Made by a program: the position numbers and the translations under genes. Below the pieces are notes generated by a model that saw only the letters and a program-made list of their open reading frames with translations, made no database searches and was not told the DNA's origin. A stretch of 47,338 bases of DNA from Pseudomonas sp. SST3. GTDB lineage: Bacteria; Pseudomonadota; Gammaproteobacteria; Pseudomonadales; Pseudomonadaceae. The DNA lies in NCBI RefSeq assembly GCF_003325755.1, contig NZ_QORI02000028.1, forward strand, positions 1 through 47,338, in the 5' to 3' direction. The stretch's first letter is position 1. Every line of letters begins with the position of its first letter. This document shows, one piece after another, positions 35,426 to 46,552 of this stretch.

Positions 35426-36613
35426 TTACTTGACGATGCGTTTGGCGGCGTCATCCAGGGCGGCATCCACGTTTTGGCGACCGGACGTAATGTTCGTCAG
35501 GGCAGGCTCCATGGCCGACCAGAACACGCCCATCTGCGGAATGTTCGGCATCGGACGGCCCTGCTCGGCGCTTTCGAACGTGGCCTTGATCAGCGGATCG
35601 TCGGACAGCTCGGCCATGAATTCTTTGTTCACCACCGCGCCCAGCGGCACGTCGGCGTTCACGGCTTTCAGCCCCTCGACCTGAAGCAGATAGTTCTCCA
35701 GGAATTCGACCGCCAGCGCCTGATTCGGGCTGGCCGCGTTGAGGGTCGCCGCCATCACGCCGGAGAAAGGCTTACTCGGGCTTTCACCCACCGCAGGGAT
35801 CGGCGCCACGCCGAAGTCGATGCCGCTCTTGCGGATGTTCGACCAGGCCCAGGGTCCGCTGATGAACATCGCCGATTCGCCCTTGTTGAAGGCCGCTTCG
35901 GCGGCGCTGTAATCGGCGCCCTTGGGCATCACGCCCTGGTCGATCAGCTCCTTGAGCACCATGGCGCCCTGCTTGGCGCCCTCGTTGTTGACGCCGGTCT
36001 GGCTGACGTCATACCCCGAGCCGGTATCAGCGAAAGCAAAGCCGCCATTGGCCGCCAGCAAGGCCCAGGTGAAGTAGGTGTTGTTGTAATCCCAGAGAAT
36101 CGCGCGCTTGCCGTTGGCGGCGAGGTCCTTGTGGATCGTCAAGACATCGTCGAAGGTCTTCGGTGGGGTCGGCACAAGTGCCTTGTTGTAGATCAGCGCG
36201 GGCGCTTCCACGGCCATGGGATAACCCCACTGCTTGCCGTTGTAGCTCACTGCTTCCCAGGCAAAATCGGCCACTTCGGCTTGGGTCTTGCTGCTAGGGG
36301 TGACTGGAGAAATCAGCCCACTCTGCGCCCACTCGCCAAGGCGATCATGGGCCCAAATGAAAATGTCCGGCCCGTTGCCGGTGGCCGCCGCCTGTTGAAA
36401 CTTATCAGTGGCGGCGTCTGGATGGGCGACTTCAACTGGAATGCCGGTCTCTTCGGTGAATTTCTCGCCGACTTTGGCCAGTCCCTTGTAGCCCTTGTCA
36501 CCGTTTATCCAGACGACCAGCTTGCCTTCTTCGATGGCGGCCTGGACGGACAGCGGCAGGCTCAAGGTTGCGGATAGACCGATCGCGGCCGCTGCAAACA
36601 GCTTTTTATTCAT
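35426..36613 (-). CDS. malE: Periplasmic maltose/maltodextrin-binding protein MalE
   Basis: A 395-residue binding protein; E. coli MalE has 396. It starts [25 protein letters not shown], a signal peptide, and the mature chain begins [20 protein letters not shown], closely matching E. coli. The mid-part [20 protein letters not shown] and the hinge-binding residues are as expected. The ATG at 36613 is chosen because of GAGGAAA 7 bases upstream. It delivers maltodextrins to MalFG. It is the first gene of malE-malF-malG-malT and is divergent from malS. Confidence 0.96.
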   Translation of the reverse strand: MNKKLFAAAAIGLSATLSLPLSVQAAIEEGKLVVWINGDKGYKGLAKVGEKFTEETGIPVEVAHPDAATDKFQQAAATGNGPDIFIWAHDRLGEWAQSGLISPVTPSSKTQAEVADFAWEAVSYNGKQWGYPMAVEAPALIYNKALVPTPPKTFDDVLTIHKDLAANGKRAILWDYNNTYFTWALLAANGGFAFADTGSGYDVSQTGVNNEGAKQGAMVLKELIDQGVMPKGADYSAAEAAFNKGESAMFISGPWAWSNIRKSGIDFGVAPIPAVGESPSKPFSGVMAATLNAASPNQALAVEFLENYLLQVEGLKAVNADVPLGAVVNKEFMAELSDDPLIKATFESAEQGRPMPNIPQMGVFWSAMEPALTNITSGRQNVDAALDDAAKRIVK

Positions 36614-36713
36614 CTTGGTATTTCCTCGTGGCTTCTTATTTTTGATCCACAACGTTCTGCTTGCCGTCGGGCGGTCTCGCAGAGCATTCATACTCGCCCT
36701 GCCCGTGGCCTAA

Positions 36714-36726
36714 AACATCCTCCTCC
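36714..36726 (-). promoter_or_regulatory. Putative MalT operator upstream of malE
   Basis: GGAGGAGGATGTT on the minus strand, sharing GGAGGATGTT with the aglA and lamB upstream regions. A TATGAA -10 lies about 21 bases downstream at 36687-36692. The neighbouring GGGGAGGAAG at about 36728-36737 on the plus strand is one mismatch from the MalT consensus and may serve divergent malS. Confidence 0.58.
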
Positions 36727-36873
36727 GGGGGAGGAAGAGGGGCGTAGAAGCAGGGCGTAGTTTTGTCTTCGCGCTGTGTTCGCGCAGCGCTCGAATCGCC
36801 CTTTCTCAGCCTGCACGACGCGGTGAAAACAGGCTTGAATAGCGCCATCTTCCCCGCCTAGCCGGAGCCGGAC

Positions 36874-38940
36874 ATGCGCCCTCTGCCGCCCCTTAGTCCA
36901 TCTATCCTAGCCCTTTGTTTCGGTCTGCTCGCACCCGTTGTGCAAGCAGAACCACAAGTCCCTATCCGACTTGACGGTCAGCTGCTGCAGCCGGCCTGGA
37001 AAACCCTGGCTGATGATCGCTTCGCGGCCGAGCTGGAGCTGCCGACAGGCATCTTGCAGTTAGGCGATGACGCGGCTGAACGTGAGCCACTCAAACCCTT
37101 CCAGCGGCACGAACTGAAGCCCGGCAGCCGCCTGGATTTCAAGGTGGTGAAACCGGGCCGCTACCGCCTGCTGGTGCAAACCGGCGACGACGCCAATCTG
37201 CGACTGGTTCCGATCCGCCAGACCAATGAGCCCCCGGAACAGGCCTGTCGTCCATGGAACGGCAACGCCGTACAGGTCCCGGTTGCCGGTGTGTTCGAGA
37301 ACGGCCAGCAGTTGCGCGACGCCTACAGCGGCAACACGGCCATCGTGCAGCACGGCAAGGTCGAACTGACGCCGGCACCGGACAGCAACGGCTTGCTGTT
37401 GCTCGAAGCGGCTGACGCGCCATCAGAGCAGCCTCGCGACTGGCGCAACGCGACCGTCTATTTCGCCCTCACCGACCGTTTTGCCAACGGCGACCCGAGC
37501 AACGACCGCAGCTATGGCCGGGCGCCTGACGGCGCGCAAGAGATCGGCACCTTCCACGGGGGCGATCTCAAAGGCCTGACCGGCAAGCTCGACTATCTCG
37601 CCAAGCTGGGCGTCGATGCGCTGTGGATTAGCGCACCCTACGAACAGATCCATGGTTGGGTCGGTGGCGGCGACAAAGGCGACTTCCGTCACTACGCCTA
37701 CCACGGCTATTACGCGCTGGATTACACCCAGCTGGACGCCAACATGGGCAGCGAGGCCGACCTGCGCGAACTCATCGCCGGCGCCCATGCGCGGGGGATT
37801 CGCGTGTTGTTCGATGTGGTGCTCAACCACGCCGGCTATTCGACCCTGGCCGATATGCAAGGCTACGGGTTCGGCGCATTGCGCGAAGGCATGGCGCAAT
37901 ACCTGCCCGAACGCTGGACGGCCTGGCAGCCGGAGCCGTACGAAAACCTGCACGCCTACCACAACCTGATCGACTACGATCACCCCGCCTGGTCCCGCTG
38001 GTGGGGCAAGGATTGGGTACGCGCGGGCATCGCCGACTACCCTGCTCCGCCGAGCGTACTGGTGGATCCGCTGAAGGGCTCATTGGCTTTCTTGCCAGAC
38101 TTTCGCACCGAGGCAGACACGCCGGTCGGCCTGCCGGAATTTCTTCGCCATAAGCAGCCGACCCGCGCCGTCGAGCGTGACAACTACCGGGTGCGCGATT
38201 ACCTCACTGAATGGTTGACCAACTGGGTGCGCGAATTCGGCGTCGACGGCTTTCGTGCCGACACTGTCATGCATGTCGAACCGGAAGCCTGGGCACAGCT
38301 GCGGCAGCAGGCCGACCAGGCGCGCAGAGATTGGGCAAAAGCCAATCCGGATGACCCGATGGCGAGCGAGCCGTTTTGGATGGTGGGTGAAGTATTCGGT
38401 CACGGGCCGGAGACCAGCGACTATCAGGCCAACGGCTTCGATGCGCTGATCAACTTTGCCTTCCAGCAGGAGGTTGCCGGCGTGGCCAGTGATTGCCTGC
38501 GCCGCGCGGAGAAGAGCTACCTGCACTACGCCAAGCTGTTGGCTGACAATCCGGGGCACAACTTCATGAGCTACGCGTCCTCCCACGACACATCACTGTT
38601 CACAGCGCAGCACGACGGCGATCTGCTACGCCAGCATGGCCTCGCCAGCGTCTTGCTGCTGAGCCCCGGCGCGGTGCAGATCTACTATGGCGACGAAAGC
38701 GCGCGGGCCTTCGGCCCTACCGGTTCCGACCCCTATCAGGGCACGCGTTCGGACATGAACTGGGACGATCACGCCAGACCGGAGATCACCGCGTTGATCG
38801 AGCACTGGCAGCGTCTCGGCCAATTCCGTGCCCGCCATCCGGCCGTAGGCGCGGGGAGTCATCGGCAACTGTCCGAATCGCCTTACGCCTTCGTTCGCCA
38901 GCATGGCGACGACCGGATCATCGTCGTACAGGCCCGCTGA
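36874..38940 (+). CDS. malS: Periplasmic alpha-amylase MalS (GH13)
   Basis: A 688-residue GH13 enzyme; E. coli MalS has 676. A signal peptide (ILALCFGLLAPVVQA) directs it to the periplasm. The N-terminal third is non-catalytic with beta-strand character. The catalytic residues are Asp463 (DGFRADTVMHV), Glu506 (MVGEVFG) and Asp572 (SSHDTSLF). It would cut longer maltodextrins in the periplasm into sizes accepted by MalE, and MalS is a known MalT target in E. coli. It is divergent from malE and followed after 24 bases by a kinase-like gene. Confidence 0.94.
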   Translation: MRPLPPLSPSILALCFGLLAPVVQAEPQVPIRLDGQLLQPAWKTLADDRFAAELELPTGILQLGDDAAEREPLKPFQRHELKPGSRLDFKVVKPGRYRLLVQTGDDANLRLVPIRQTNEPPEQACRPWNGNAVQVPVAGVFENGQQLRDAYSGNTAIVQHGKVELTPAPDSNGLLLLEAADAPSEQPRDWRNATVYFALTDRFANGDPSNDRSYGRAPDGAQEIGTFHGGDLKGLTGKLDYLAKLGVDALWISAPYEQIHGWVGGGDKGDFRHYAYHGYYALDYTQLDANMGSEADLRELIAGAHARGIRVLFDVVLNHAGYSTLADMQGYGFGALREGMAQYLPERWTAWQPEPYENLHAYHNLIDYDHPAWSRWWGKDWVRAGIADYPAPPSVLVDPLKGSLAFLPDFRTEADTPVGLPEFLRHKQPTRAVERDNYRVRDYLTEWLTNWVREFGVDGFRADTVMHVEPEAWAQLRQQADQARRDWAKANPDDPMASEPFWMVGEVFGHGPETSDYQANGFDALINFAFQQEVAGVASDCLRRAEKSYLHYAKLLADNPGHNFMSYASSHDTSLFTAQHDGDLLRQHGLASVLLLSPGAVQIYYGDESARAFGPTGSDPYQGTRSDMNWDDHARPEITALIEHWQRLGQFRARHPAVGAGSHRQLSESPYAFVRQHGDDRIIVVQAR

Positions 38941-38964
38941 GCCGCCAATCGTTGAGGATTCGCC

Positions 38965-40032
38965 ATGACACCTGAACAACATCGCCACGCCGCGCAGCTG
39001 GCTTTCGTCGCCAGCGGTGCGGAACTGGAAATCGGCACACCTGACGATTGCCCTTTTCCGCTGGATCAGCTTGTTTCCACGCAGGGTGACGAGCCTTACG
39101 TGCGCGAGCGTTTCAGCGCGGGGCTGACCGCACACGTTTATCGCCTCCATGCGGGCGGACAGGACTGGACCCTCAAGCGTGCCCGCGCCCAATGCAAGGT
39201 GCAGAACGTCGATGGGCAGACCAGTTTTCTCAACGAAATTCAGCGGCGCGCCGATCTACGCGAGCTCAAGCGCGACCCGCTGCTTGGCGAGCGGCTGAGC
39301 GCCATCGTCGACACCCGCTATGCCAGCTTTCGCCACGGCGTGCTGCTCTCTCCCTGGATCGAAGGTACGCCCATCCAGGCCTGGGACGAGCGCCAGCTCG
39401 TGCAACTGTTCGATACGCTGGTGGCGTTACTGCTAGGCGGCCTGTTCGAGTGGGACCTGTGCCCGGGCAACACCCTCGACGATGGCCAGGTGCGACTGTT
39501 CGACTTCGGCTATATGTACCGCTTCGACCCGCTGCGCGAGTTCAACAGCAACGGCACCTCGATGCCACAATTCCACGCCGCAGAACGCTTCGAGACCCGC
39601 CAGTATTTCGGCCATTTACTGGAGCTGGAACAGCATGGTGACCAGCTTGCGCTCAATGCTTTTGCGTCGGAGAAGCGCATCGCCATCGATGCCTACCAAC
39701 GTTTGCGCGCAGAACTCGCAAGCCGCGGCGCCACGTCTGCTGTGCTCGACTGGCTGGACGGCATCATCGCCACCTGGCGGCACGCCTTGGTCAGCTGTCC
39801 CGAACAGCTGTACCTGCAGGAAGCCTGGCGGTCGCATTGGCTAGACCTGCACGACGACCTCAGCGGTCAGACCTGTACGCCCTCGACGCTGGCGCGTATC
39901 GGCTGGCTGGAACGCACGGTGCGCGAGCGTCATTCGGACCTGCAGAGCCTGGTCGCAGTCCCCGCCCGAAACCCCTTATTGCACCAACTAAGGGAGGCTC
40001 GCCACCTGGCTCAGCGCTGGCAGGTGGTTTGA
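38965..40032 (+). CDS. Kinase-fold protein of unknown substrate, linked to malS
   Basis: A 355-residue cytoplasmic protein without signal peptide. It has the features of the protein-kinase-like/phosphotransferase superfamily: a candidate ATP-binding Lys71 (DWTLKRARA), Glu91 (SFLNEI) for the salt bridge, a hinge-like LLSPWIEGTPI (126-136), the catalytic loop with Asp164 and Asn169 (EWDLCPGNT) and DFG at 180-182 (LFDFGYMYRFD). The HxD His is replaced by Trp163. It is 24 bases after malS, so probably cotranscribed. It may phosphorylate a sugar such as maltose, an oligosaccharide or a protein; none can be chosen from sequence. I do not recognise a named family. Confidence 0.75.
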   Translation: MTPEQHRHAAQLAFVASGAELEIGTPDDCPFPLDQLVSTQGDEPYVRERFSAGLTAHVYRLHAGGQDWTLKRARAQCKVQNVDGQTSFLNEIQRRADLRELKRDPLLGERLSAIVDTRYASFRHGVLLSPWIEGTPIQAWDERQLVQLFDTLVALLLGGLFEWDLCPGNTLDDGQVRLFDFGYMYRFDPLREFNSNGTSMPQFHAAERFETRQYFGHLLELEQHGDQLALNAFASEKRIAIDAYQRLRAELASRGATSAVLDWLDGIIATWRHALVSCPEQLYLQEAWRSHWLDLHDDLSGQTCTPSTLARIGWLERTVRERHSDLQSLVAVPARNPLLHQLREARHLAQRWQVV

Positions 40033-40068
40033 TACCCGACGCCCCTGTCCCGCTGCTAACAAACGGAA

Positions 40069-40088
40069 CCGGGCCCGAACGGGCCCGG
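40069..40088. terminator. Bidirectional hairpin between the kinase-like gene and the maltotetraohydrolase gene
   Basis: Perfect 8-base-pair stem CCGGGCCC/GGGCCCGG with loop GAAC in the 70-base convergent gap. It has no long T run on either side. Confidence 0.6.
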
Positions 40089-40102
40089 CAAGCCAAGCCC
40101 CG

Positions 40103-41776
40103 CTAGAAGCTGCCGACGGTGGTTACGCCCGATGCGCTGGTCAGGCTGTTGTTGCCACCCGGTTGCCAGCTCTTGACCTGGGTCGGATCAGCTTCGCTGC
40201 GCACGATGCACTTCCACTCCACGGCTCGCCCGGCCGGCAGACTGATCGAGCCTTTCCAGGTCGGGTAATTGCTGACGTCAGTCAGTCGCACGGCATTCGC
40301 CGGGCTCCAGCTGCCGAGCTGGGCCAGGCTGCCCACTGCATAGACGCTATCGCCAGGCTGGGTGATGCCGTTGTCGCAGCGGAAGTTGACGCTGACCATG
40401 GTGCCATCGCCACCGCCGTCGCCTTCATCGCCACCGGTGCTGCCGGTGGTCCAGATGCGCAGCTGGCCGTCCTGATTCAACGCCTGGCTGAAGCTGCCGC
40501 TGCTGACCTCGGCAGGGCTGCTCAGATTCGAACCCAAGGCCATGACCAGAGTCTGCGCTGTGCCCCGTACGGTCGCCACGAGGCCGGAATAGCCACTGTG
40601 AAACTCGATCGCCGAATCAGCCCGCACACCCGCAGCACGACGGATCTGGATCAGCTGACGAATCAGCGGACCGTGCCCCCAGTCGTACATGTGCGACCAG
40701 TACACGACGGGTGTACCGGGGCTCGCGAGTATGTAGGCGTAGGCTTGACGCACCAGATCGTCACGCAGCGCCCAGTGATGCTGGCCTCCGTTCTGGCCGG
40801 GTGAATAGCCGGTATCGTGATTGTCGACAAAGGTCACCGCCACCTCGCGCCAGCGCGGATCGGGGTTGCCGTTGAGGCCGTTCTTCCAGTCGGCGATGGA
40901 GCCGTTCTGCATGCGCTCCTTCAGCGCGAAGTCGAACACCGGGCACTTGGCGCGATCGGACCAATCCTTGATCACCTGCTGCCAACTGGCCGTATTGCGC
41001 CAATCCCAGCTCGGGTATTCGGCCGGTGCCTTCCAGAGCTCGCCCACGCAAAAGGCGTTGTCATGCGCCGCTCCCATCCAGCTGTCGACCCGCTCACCGG
41101 CGTAACCGCGGACGAAATCGAAGCGGAAACCGCCGGCACCGTAGTTGCTGCGCAGGTTGGCGAACTCGTCGCGGAACATCCCGTAGACCTGCGGGTTGGC
41201 GGTGTTGAGGTCGGCATCGCCACCCATAAAACGGTCGCCATCGTCGCAATCGTTGGGGTAATTGCCGGGATCGGCGCAATCGTTGCGCCAGAATCCCTGC
41301 CCGGCCGGCAGATTGATTTCCTTGTCCGGGTAACCTCGGTTCATGTGGTTGGGTACCGCGTCGTAGAGCACCTTCACCTGGGCGTTGTTGAGCGCCCCGG
41401 CCGCCTGTTTGAGCTGAGTATCACTGCCGTAGCGGCCATTCTTATTGAAGTCGTGCCAGAAGTAGCCCTCCCCGCCGCCGGAGTTGGCGCCGTCGCTCCA
41501 GCTGGAAAAATCGCGCCAGGGTACCGGCATCCAGATCGCGCTGAAGCCATCAGCAGCAATGGTTGGCGCCATGTCGCGCAGGGTGTTGTACCAGTTGTTG
41601 GGCGATTCGCGGATCACGTTCCAGTGGAAACCCTGGAGGATGATTTCGTCACCCCCGTGGTAACGAACACCGCCCGGACTCTTGCCGGCGAGATCGGCTG
41701 CGTGAACGCCACTAAGCGTCAGCAGCAAGGAGGACACCGCCAAGGCCAGGCGGGCAGGAAGCAAGGGATGTTTCAT
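40103..41776 (-). CDS. Glucan 1,4-alpha-maltotetraohydrolase (G4-forming amylase, GH13 with CBM20)
   Basis: A 557-residue secreted exo-amylase that releases maltotetraose from starch. The signal peptide ends near residue 26-27 (LSGVHAA|DLAGKSPGG). The catalytic residues Asp220 (FRFDFVRGY), Glu246 (CVGELWK) and Asp321 (DNHDTGYSPGQ) match the Asp193, Glu219 and Asp294 of the mature P. stutzeri enzyme after adding a 27-residue offset. Calcium-binding segments and CADPGNYPNDCDDGDRF are identical or almost so to that enzyme as remembered. The C-terminal about 100 residues are the starch-binding CBM20 (NFRCDNGITQPGDSVYAVGSLAQLGSWSP). It is divergent from lamB. The ATG at 41776 was chosen because it begins the signal peptide. 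Confidence 0.96.
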   Translation of the reverse strand: MKHPLLPARLALAVSSLLLTLSGVHAADLAGKSPGGVRYHGGDEIILQGFHWNVIRESPNNWYNTLRDMAPTIAADGFSAIWMPVPWRDFSSWSDGANSGGGEGYFWHDFNKNGRYGSDTQLKQAAGALNNAQVKVLYDAVPNHMNRGYPDKEINLPAGQGFWRNDCADPGNYPNDCDDGDRFMGGDADLNTANPQVYGMFRDEFANLRSNYGAGGFRFDFVRGYAGERVDSWMGAAHDNAFCVGELWKAPAEYPSWDWRNTASWQQVIKDWSDRAKCPVFDFALKERMQNGSIADWKNGLNGNPDPRWREVAVTFVDNHDTGYSPGQNGGQHHWALRDDLVRQAYAYILASPGTPVVYWSHMYDWGHGPLIRQLIQIRRAAGVRADSAIEFHSGYSGLVATVRGTAQTLVMALGSNLSSPAEVSSGSFSQALNQDGQLRIWTTGSTGGDEGDGGGDGTMVSVNFRCDNGITQPGDSVYAVGSLAQLGSWSPANAVRLTDVSNYPTWKGSISLPAGRAVEWKCIVRSEADPTQVKSWQPGGNNSLTSASGVTTVGSF

Positions 41777-43487
<1,711 letters not shown>

Positions 43488-43578
43488 CGCCTGAGACCGG
43501 CGTGGCGCGGTAATCCTCCGCTGCGCCCGTCGACTGCACTGCTCGACTTCCGCTCCCACCGTTCCGGCGGTGTTTTTA

Positions 43579-43608
43579 CCCCGACCGTGGCTGGTCGGGG
43601 TCTTTTTT
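43579..43608 (+). terminator. Strong terminator between lamB and malM
   Basis: An 8-base-pair stem CCCCGACC/GGTCGGGG (43579-43586, 43593-43600) followed by TCTTTTTT. A smaller CACCG/CGGTG hairpin with TTTTT lies just upstream. malM starts 25 bases downstream. Confidence 0.9.
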
Positions 43609-43632
43609 CGATTGGCGACTGGAGTTGCCCTT

Positions 43633-44556
43633 ATGAGCAATCTGAGACTTCCCCTGCTTGGCCTCGCCGTGCTGCTGACTGCCGGCTGCGGCAGTGATCC
43701 CCTGCGCCGGGTCGATGCCCTGGCGCATACGCCCGCGCCGCTGGAGCAATCGGTAACCAGCGCGCATCAGGCATTGGCAGATGCATCGATCTGCTGCGAC
43801 GCGATCGCTGACTTTCCGTTCCAGCCGATTCCCGTGACCTTCAGCGGTGACGTGACGCTGGATGCCACGGCCCCGGCCTACCGCTTCGACAGCGGCAAGA
43901 GCTTCTTCCGGGCCTTCGCCCTACCCAAGGGCAGCAAGTCTTTCGAGATTCGCCTCTACAGCCAGGCCGGCAAGACGGTGCTGGCCCCCAGCGCCATGCT
44001 GCTCGACAGCAACTTGCGCCCCACGCGCATCCTCGATGCCGACGACTTCATCTATGCTCCCGCCGCCGGCCTGAAGGGCGACAGCCTGGATGCGCGCCTA
44101 CGCGTCGATCGCACCTACCTGGATAACCCCGGCAACGAGTATTACCTGGTGCTCTATGCCAACGAAGGCCAGCTATCGGGCCAGACCACCCTGGAACACC
44201 CCGCCAAGGCATATGCCAAGGCGCTGGGCAACGAGCCGCCGAGTCTGCCCGACCCGGTTGCGCAGCATTCACCCACCGGTGTGATCAAGATGGTGTTGAT
44301 CGAAGACAAGGCCGCGGGGCAGCAGGCCAACACCTACGTACCCGCATATAGCACCGGTCGCGAAATGGGTAACGATCTGCCTTCCGTGCCCGCCCCTGCG
44401 GTGCTGCCGGAAACCCAGGCCTACTACCGCCAGGGCATCGATGCGGCTTTGGCCAGCAAAGACTTGGAACGTGCCTTACGCCTGGCCGACGAAGCCGCAC
44501 GGATCGGTGACGCCAGCGCCAAGGCGTATTTGCTGGAACGCATCGAGATCAAGTAG
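43633..44556 (+). CDS. malM: MalM, maltose-operon periplasmic lipoprotein
   Basis: A 307-residue protein; E. coli MalM has 306. It begins MSNLRLPLLGLAVLLTAGC, a lipoprotein signal with lipidated Cys19. Later segments SICCDAIADFPFQPIPVTFSGDVTLD, SKSFEIRLYSQAGKTVLAPSAMLLDS and SFFRAFALPKG match the MalM family. The C-terminus is helical (YYRQGIDAALASKDLERALRLADEAARIGDASAKAYLLERI) and TPR-like. MalM function is unknown; it is a MalT-regulated gene in E. coli following lamB. The ATG at 43633 has GGAG at 12 bases upstream. Confidence 0.94.
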   Translation: MSNLRLPLLGLAVLLTAGCGSDPLRRVDALAHTPAPLEQSVTSAHQALADASICCDAIADFPFQPIPVTFSGDVTLDATAPAYRFDSGKSFFRAFALPKGSKSFEIRLYSQAGKTVLAPSAMLLDSNLRPTRILDADDFIYAPAAGLKGDSLDARLRVDRTYLDNPGNEYYLVLYANEGQLSGQTTLEHPAKAYAKALGNEPPSLPDPVAQHSPTGVIKMVLIEDKAAGQQANTYVPAYSTGREMGNDLPSVPAPAVLPETQAYYRQGIDAALASKDLERALRLADEAARIGDASAKAYLLERIEIK

Positions 44557-44577
44557 AGGCGACGTGGCGACCTGCGC

Positions 44578-46455
44578 TTAGCGGCGGTCGCCACGCAGCA
44601 GACTGACCTGCGCCTGCAGCTGCTGACGATTGGCCTCGTTCGCGGCGACGGGGGCGCTGGCGATCAGGTCGACCCGGGACCAGATCCGGCGGAAGAAGCC
44701 TTTGTTCGGATCGCGACTGAAAAAACTTCCCCATAAACCGCGCAGCGCCATGGGCACCACCGGCACCGGATTCGCCTCAAGAATGCGCTCGACCCCAGCC
44801 TTGAACTCGTTCATCTCGCCATCGGTGGTGAGCTTGCCTTCAGGAAAGATGCACACCACTTCGCCGTTGCTCAGGTAGCGACCGATGCGCTCGAACGCCT
44901 CGCTGTAGATGGTTTCGTCTTCATGTCGAGCAGCGATAGGCACCGCGCCCGCGGTCCGAAAGATAAAGTTCAGTACCGGGATACGGAAGATCTTGTAGTA
45001 CATAACGAAACGCACGGGCCGGCGCACGGCACCGGCGATCAGCAGCGCATCAACGAAGGACACATGGTTGCAGACCAGCACTGCTGGGCCTTCCTCGGGG
45101 ATCGCGTCGAGGCCCTGCTGGCGTACCCGATACATCGAATGGCCGAGCAGCCAGACCAGAAACCGCATGCTGAATTCGGGAACGATGCTGAAGATGTAGG
45201 CGCTTACCGCCACGTTCATCAGCGATACCACGAGGAACAGCTGGGGAATCGACAGCCCGGCGACGCTCAACAGCAAGATGGCGACCAGCGCCGAGGCGAC
45301 CATCAGCAGCGCATTGAGAATGTTGTTTGCCGCCACCACCCGCGCCCGCTCTTGCTCCGCCGTGCGCGACTGAATCAGCGCATACAGCGGCACGATGTAG
45401 AACCCACCGAACACACCGATCCCCAGCACCGACCCGAGGATCCACCAGGCCTGACCGAACCCCAGCAATCCCAACCAGTCATGCGGCATCGCGCCCTGCG
45501 GAAAGCCACCGGAATGCCACCACAACAATAGGCCGAACAGCGTCAGGCCGAAGGAGCCGAACGGCACCAGCCCGATTTCCACCTTGTGCCCGGAGAGCCG
45601 CTCGCAGAGCAGCGAACCAAGGGCGATACCCACCGAAAAGACCGTCAAGATCAGCGTGACGACGGTTTCATCGCCGTGCAGCAGATCTTTCGAATAGGCC
45701 GGAATCTGGGTCAGGTAGGTCGCGCCGAGAAACCAGAACCACGAGTTACCGATCAGCGAGCGCGACACCGAAAGGCGCTGCCCCAGCCCCAGGCGCAAGA
45801 TCGCACCGGTCTGACGAAACAGGTTCCAGTCCATCTGCAGGGATGGCAAAGAGGCGCCCGTCGCGGGCACTCCGCGGCTGGCGAGATAACCGGCGATGGC
45901 CACCAGCACCACGCTGGCAGCGATCAGCTGAGCATAGCCCTCGCTGGCCATCATCACCCCGGCGGTAATGGTCCCGGCGAGAATCGCCAGAAAGGTGCCC
46001 ATTTCCACCAGCGCGTTACCACCGACCAGCTCGTGATCCTCGAGCAGCTTGGGCAGCACCGAATATTTGACCGGACCGAACAGCGCCGATTGGGTGCCCA
46101 TGCAGAACAGCACGGCCAGCAGCAAGGGCAGGTTGCCCAACAGCATGCCCGCCCCGCCGGCAAGCATGATGAAGATCTCGCCGGCCTTGATCGCGCGGAT
46201 CAACCGCTCTTTGGGATATTTCTCGCCCAGTTGCCCACCGAACGCGGAGAACAGAAAGAACGGCAGGATGAACAACAGCGCGCACAGATTGATCAGCAAG
46301 CTGGCATCGGCATTCGAGCCGATCTTGTAAAGGATCGCCAGGATCAACGCTTGCTTGAACAGATTGTCGTTGAAGGCACCTGACAGCTGGGTCAGGAAGA
46401 ACGGCAGGAAACGCCGCTTGCCGAACAGGGTGAACTGCGAGTGGGGCTTGGTCAT
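44578..46455 (-). CDS. MFS transporter fused to 1-acylglycerol-3-phosphate acyltransferase (LplT-PlsC-like)
   Basis: A 625-residue fusion. Residues about 1-415 form a 12-helix MFS domain starting MTKPHSQFTLFGKRRFLPFFLTQLSGAFNDNLFKQALIL, the lysophospholipid transporter LplT type. The C-terminal part (about 430-610) is a PlsC-type acyltransferase with the HX4D box NHVSFVD and the FPEGKLTTDGEMNEFKAG substrate box. In E. coli the functions are split between LplT and Aas; here the AMP-ligase half of Aas is absent. It could flip and re-acylate lysophospholipids, but the acyl donor would need to come from acyl-CoA or acyl-ACP. The ATG at 46455 is chosen by the family N-terminus. Confidence 0.92.
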   Translation of the reverse strand: MTKPHSQFTLFGKRRFLPFFLTQLSGAFNDNLFKQALILAILYKIGSNADASLLINLCALLFILPFFLFSAFGGQLGEKYPKERLIRAIKAGEIFIMLAGGAGMLLGNLPLLLAVLFCMGTQSALFGPVKYSVLPKLLEDHELVGGNALVEMGTFLAILAGTITAGVMMASEGYAQLIAASVVLVAIAGYLASRGVPATGASLPSLQMDWNLFRQTGAILRLGLGQRLSVSRSLIGNSWFWFLGATYLTQIPAYSKDLLHGDETVVTLILTVFSVGIALGSLLCERLSGHKVEIGLVPFGSFGLTLFGLLLWWHSGGFPQGAMPHDWLGLLGFGQAWWILGSVLGIGVFGGFYIVPLYALIQSRTAEQERARVVAANNILNALLMVASALVAILLLSVAGLSIPQLFLVVSLMNVAVSAYIFSIVPEFSMRFLVWLLGHSMYRVRQQGLDAIPEEGPAVLVCNHVSFVDALLIAGAVRRPVRFVMYYKIFRIPVLNFIFRTAGAVPIAARHEDETIYSEAFERIGRYLSNGEVVCIFPEGKLTTDGEMNEFKAGVERILEANPVPVVPMALRGLWGSFFSRDPNKGFFRRIWSRVDLIASAPVAANEANRQQLQAQVSLLRGDRR

Positions 46456-46552
46456 CGATCCGGTTCCATGGAGAGGACGTTGTTTGTTGGAGCGTGGCAG
46501 GCCACGGAAGGACACATCATGGTCGCTGTCGAGTGGCCTGCTGGGCGGTCCG

